The notes under the pieces were generated by a model. It ran no database searches, was not told the DNA's origin, and was given only the letters and a program-made list of their open reading frames with translations. Below are positions 60,430-64,000 of a stretch of 64,000 bases of DNA, piece after piece. The position numbers and the translations under genes are program-made. This DNA comes from Epiperipatus broadwayi (Eukaryota > Onychophora > Udeonychophora > Euonychophora > Peripatidae): contig JAQFVV010000257.1 in NCBI GenBank assembly GCA_028023455.1, positions 248,001 to 312,000 on the forward strand. Reading direction: 5' to 3'. The stretch's first letter is position 1; each line of letters begins with the position of its first letter.

Positions 60430-61060
60430 AAATTTATGTAAATTATGCTTTAGTGCATTCATGTTTTGGAGAGGGGGAAGCATGATTTCTTACAGTTTAT
60501 AGCATTTGTGTTGTTATCTATATATCATGCTTACCTTGTATTTTCATTTAAATGCTTCCATGCTCATTTCTGTTTATCATTTTTTACAAAGAAGTTATAA
60601 TATACAACAGCATCCTTTTTTATTTTTATAAACATTGTTAAATTTGACCACAGCATTTTCATCCTTCAACAGTTTGTTAATTCTAGCATTAAAGTCTCCT
60701 GTAACAATTTTAAAATGTTTGTTCTGATCAAAATAATCCTCTACTTCTTCATCACAGTAAGAACATATTCAGTCATAAACTTGAACTATATACATTTGGT
60801 ATCTTTTAGTAATTTGAAAAAAATAATTTTGTTACTGTGTCTGATATACCATTAACCTCCACAATGTTGTTCTTTCCCTTTTTATTTATAATGAATCTTA
60901 TACCACTTTTGCTTCCAATATTTCTGCCTTTGTAGCAAAACACATGTCCATGTTTTAAATCACTTTTCTTTTGATTTTTTCCCCCTTAACTTCACAAACT
61001 CTCACAATGTCCCATTTAGACAGTTCTTCCACTTTGAGCAATTTTTTTTATTTAAAAATG
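60430..61060 (-). pseudogene. RTE-type LINE, endonuclease 5' part
   Basis: Minus strand reads, from 61060: W-IVRVCEVKG, NMDMCFATKAE, K-GIRFIINKKGK, NNIVEVNGISDTV, MYIVQVY, CDEEVEDYFDQ, FKIVTGDFNARI, and ends near 60530 with KNDKQK-AWKHLN. This is the AP-endonuclease of an RTE LINE (I-QVYAPT, DFNAKIG motifs). It is the missing 5' part of the copy at 55850-57770, separated by the insert. Several frameshifts and stops. Confidence 0.78.
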
Positions 61061-61100
61061 ATCTACAGTTATAAGTAACTAAATAAAAGATCAACATCAA

Positions 61101-61358
61101 ATGGCAGCCTTGGTCTGCAATCAGGGGATTCTTAACACTCTATGCCTTTGGTTGCTAACCACTGTCTTGGCTAATCACTTTATAGCTTACTGGAATAACT
61201 GCCATAATTTAGCTTTATCTGTCATGGCTGGACACATTTTTTCTGCCTTCAAGAAAAGTGATGTTTCAGTTAACAACTATCAGGCAATTGAGAAGACTTT
61301 GTTGATCTTAAATTCAGAGGTAAAATTTAATAAACTTCCGCTTGCAGATGAGTTTTAA
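61101..61358 (+). other. 85-codon ORF of unknown origin
   Basis: A plus-strand frame with balanced composition, hydrophobic at the start (LCLWLLTTVLANHFIAYW) and polar after residue 50. It begins right where the RTE endonuclease remnant ends. No family recognised; no splice signals or polyA signal noted. It might be part of another decayed transposon. Confidence 0.2.
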
Positions 61359-62589
61359 GTGGGCAACCCATAGCATGTTCCTTTACTATATGAATAATTA
61401 TATATGTCTTTAACAATGGTCATTAATAAATTTCATACTTTATTTGTCCATAATGTTGCTTCCATAATTACTATTAATAACAAGTCAACTCAATTGAAAT
61501 AAACAACTAATATTAGTTGTTTATTTCAATTGAGTTTAATTGATTATTAATAAAATAATTACGTAGTAAGAACAGCTGCAGTGATAAAAAGCTTTGAGTT
61601 GAATATTAGGAATTTGTTCTCTTTGGTTACTTTAAGTCCTCAAAGAAGAATCAAAATGTTTTATTTCAGTTAACATCAAACTATTTTCTGCAGCCCCTGT
61701 TTCAAATAAATAATACTATATAGAGTTTTCACTTTAGCTCAGCTCAGAGGTTGCTGAATTTATTTTTTGAAGAAATATGCTGTTTTTTTTTTTACTGAAA
61801 ATTCTAATCCAAAAAAGACTAATTGTAATATTATGACAGTTCATAAATTATATAAAAATCTTTGGGGAGGAGGGAGCAGCTCTCTCAAGTAAAATGAAAA
61901 TATCTACTGTTGTTAATACTACTTAATTATTTTTCTACGATTAAAAAAAATACTACTCAATTATGATTAATGCGAAATTTATATTTTGAATAGTTAAAAT
62001 AATTAGATTAAATTCTGCTTTTAAAGTAGGAAGATTGCAATAGTTTATTAGAAAAAATAAAATTTCACTTTACACTGTTACAAAAAAACCTAAATTCAAA
62101 ATAAAACAGGTTGACTGATTTTGAACTTTTCTAGGTGTTTTATTCTACTAACAGTAGGCTTGTAACAAATATGACAATTTTTTTTATTTATTTTTGCTTT
62201 CAACTTGGAGATATTAAGGTAAAGTTACACAAAGTTTTTTCTTCTTATTATATATCTAGAAGACAATCTTTATGTAGATTTAATGTACTATATATTTAAA
62301 AAAAAGACTCATTTTATGCTCTTTTCTATATTTCTTTTTTTGTGTCTTTTTATGGAAATAATAACTATTGTATTGCCAACCTTTTTATTATTATTTAATT
62401 AGGTTTGATATTTTAAAATGTTCTTATCCATTGCTCTTTTTTTTAATAGTGCTTCTGTTACTGTTATAGACCTTTTAAAAAAAAAAAACTGATGAATTGA
62501 TCTCATTCATTTATATTTATTAATTTTTTTGAAAGCAAATTTGTGACAGAATAATCTTTGTGCTTAAAAAATATCATGATTATTAGTTG
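61359..62589. other. AT-rich DNA with a perfect 50-bp palindrome
   Basis: No gene. Contains the palindrome at 61487-61536. Confidence 0.5.
61487..61536. repeat. 50-bp perfect palindrome
   Basis: AACTCAATTGAAATAAACAACTAAT followed exactly by its reverse complement (given as halves of 25; centre 61511/61512). Weaker pairing (TATTAATAA words) continues outside. Could be the relic of a small MITE. Confidence 0.9.
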
Positions 62590-63115
62590 GTCATTGACAT
62601 TATTTTATCCATTATCAATCTACTGTAGAATGAAGGTCTCTTCAAATTTAATAGTTTCTCTGATATCTAATCTCTCTTCTCCACAGCATACTAGCAAACT
62701 TCCTTATTTCATTCATATACCATATATGTGCCATCTTTCTAGATCTTTTACAATCTCTTGGGATCCAGTTTAAGATTTTGTGCCTCCATCTATTATCTTC
62801 TCTTCTAGCAATATTTCTAGCCCATTTCCATTTCAGTCTGTTAATTTTTTCAGTGATATGAATAACATCTGTCTATTTTCTCATCTATATATTTCATTTT
62901 TGATTCTTTCCTGTTATTCCTAACCTTATTGAGTAGTCTGAAGTCTCTCTATTTTTCTCCTGTTAAGTATTCAAGCTTCAGATCCATGAGTAAGAACTAT
63001 TAAAAATGTTTCATTTCAAAGACATAGGCATATTTCCTTTTAATATTAGGTTATCATCTGTACATTTTACATTGATTATCATCTTCTTAACTCAATTTTT
63101 TTATTGCTAAATATT
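62590..63115 (-). pseudogene. RTE-type LINE, 3' end, minus strand
   Basis: Minus strand: L-HGSEAWILNRRKIERLQTTQ, TDVIHITEKINRLKWKWARN, NIARREDNRWRHKILNW, IPRDCKRSRKMAHM, and a final DLHST tail. This is the post-RT C-terminus and 3' end. It ends at the same 3' sequence (GAAGGTCTCTTCAA on the plus strand) as the copy at 55850. Stops and frameshifts present. Confidence 0.82.
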
Positions 63116-63189
63116 GTTTTAAAATCATTAAATAATAATATCTCTGTCATTGATTAAACCATTGGATCATTAAGGTATAGATCCAGGAT

Positions 63190-64000
63190 ATTGTCATATT
63201 TTGAAGAATATTTATAAAAATGCAACAGCAACAATTAGATTACATAATGATACTAGGAAAGTCAACATTGAGAAGGAGGTAAGACAGATTGACTTCATAG
63301 CTCCAAAAACTTTTTACAGCAGTCCTGCATAAAGTATTTTGCGGATTAAAATGGGAAGCTAAAGGAGTGAAAGTAAATGGAGATTATTTAAGTCATTTAG
63401 ATTTTGCAGCTGATGTAGTTGTTTTTGCAAATAATGCTTTAGAACTGCAGGAAATGTTGCAGGAGTTATCAGATGAAAGTAGGAAAGTAGGACTAAAGAT
63501 GAATGTTAAAAAGACTAAAGTAATGTTCAATGGATTTTTTCAAAATATGAAAATAAATATTGATTGTGATGAGTTAGAAGAAGTTAACAGCTACAAATAC
63601 CTTGGTCAGATTATTAATATGAATGGAAACAGATGAAATTAACTATAGAATTAAACTTGGTTGAGTGCTTTTGGTAGAAATAACTTGATACTAAAAGGAA
63701 ATATTCCTATGTGTTTGAAAAGGAAGATTTTTAATAAATGTGTTCTACCAGTTCTTATTTATGGATCTGAGACTTGGACACTTAATAGAAGAACAATACA
63801 GAGACTTCAGACCACTCAAAAAGTATGGAGAGATGCATGTTAGGAGTAACAAGAAGAGATCAAAACCACAATATATGAGTAAGAGAACAAACAGGTGTTA
63901 TTGACCTCATTGAAAAAATTAAAAGATTGAAGTAGAGTTGAGCTGGACATATTGCTAGAATAGTTGATAATAGATGGACAATTGAAATTTTAAACTGGAT
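63190..64000 (+). pseudogene. RTE-type LINE RT and C-terminus, runs off window
   Basis: Plus strand: TIRLHNDTRKVNIEKEVRQ-DFIAPK-F, then KVNGDYLSHLDFAADVVVFA (motif C reads FAAD instead of FADD, so the catalytic pair is broken), ALELQEMLQELSDESRKVGLKMNVKKTKVMF, EEVNSYKYLGQII, then after a frameshift GNIPMCLKRKIFNKCVLPVLIYGSETWTLNRR, LQTTQ, VTRRDQN, TGVIDLIEKIKRLK, AGHIAR, DNRWTIEILNW at the window edge. Better preserved than the other RTE copies (only a few frameshifts and stops). It lies divergently from the minus copy at 62590-63115, 75 bp away. Confidence 0.88.

Overview
This is a very AT-rich (roughly three quarters A+T by eye) animal nuclear window with almost no host coding sequence. Typical vertebrate/invertebrate GT-AG introns, RTE-type and other non-LTR LINEs, a Penelope-like element (PLE), tRNA-derived SINEs and large microsatellites all point to an invertebrate metazoan. 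I cannot name the lineage. The only host gene I can support is three short exons at 5265-5671 (+) that encode the middle of a VPS9 domain (Rab5-family GEF), closest from memory to ANKRD27/VARP. The rest of that gene lies outside the window or beyond what I can see, so most of the window may be its intron or intergenic DNA.

Layout. 1-5264: AT-rich non-coding DNA with one unassigned 118-codon minus-strand ORF and a (TA)n/(GA)n block. 5265-5671: VPS9 exons. 5672-12759: AT-rich DNA with a 156-bp foldback hairpin, an RTE remnant and a 300-bp purine-strand tract. 12773-18242: one integrated structure of two head-to-head, 5'-truncated PLE copies (RT plus GIY-YIG endonuclease) with near-identical 2.58-kb arms, bounded by a 13-bp target-site duplication (TSD). 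18256-26500: featureless AT-rich DNA apart from decayed repeats. 26549-30510: one decayed LINE carrying a TA-flanked MITE, a tRNA-SINE, a double tRNA-SINE and a palindromic cluster of hammerhead-bearing repeats. 30631-33322 and 35181-38340: two diverged copies of a ~2.7-kb block, with SINE and other insertions private to one copy and a minisatellite between them. 40037-40820: a long foldback. 44106-45008: second MITE. 47603-51027: two retro-inserted hammerhead-bearing elements plus a hairpin MITE. 52307-52489: (ATCT)n(GTCT)n. 55850-61060: an RTE LINE on the minus strand split by a ~2.5-kb GC/CpG-richer insert. 62590-64000: two divergently oriented RTE fragments.

The most notable signal is a family of short repeats (five good copies, at least four decayed ones) that carry a type I hammerhead ribozyme (HHR) core with a tiny self-complementary stem III. 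Two copies (47.6 and 50.8 kb) have their own TSDs, about 200 and about 418 bp long. The outer stem I helix is kept by compensatory change between subfamilies. Separate HHR-like motifs lie in the PLE termini and in the 40-kb foldback. This suggests self-cleaving, probably circular or multimeric, RNAs involved in the spread of small retroelements in this genome. All of this is read by eye and no alignment or folding program was run.
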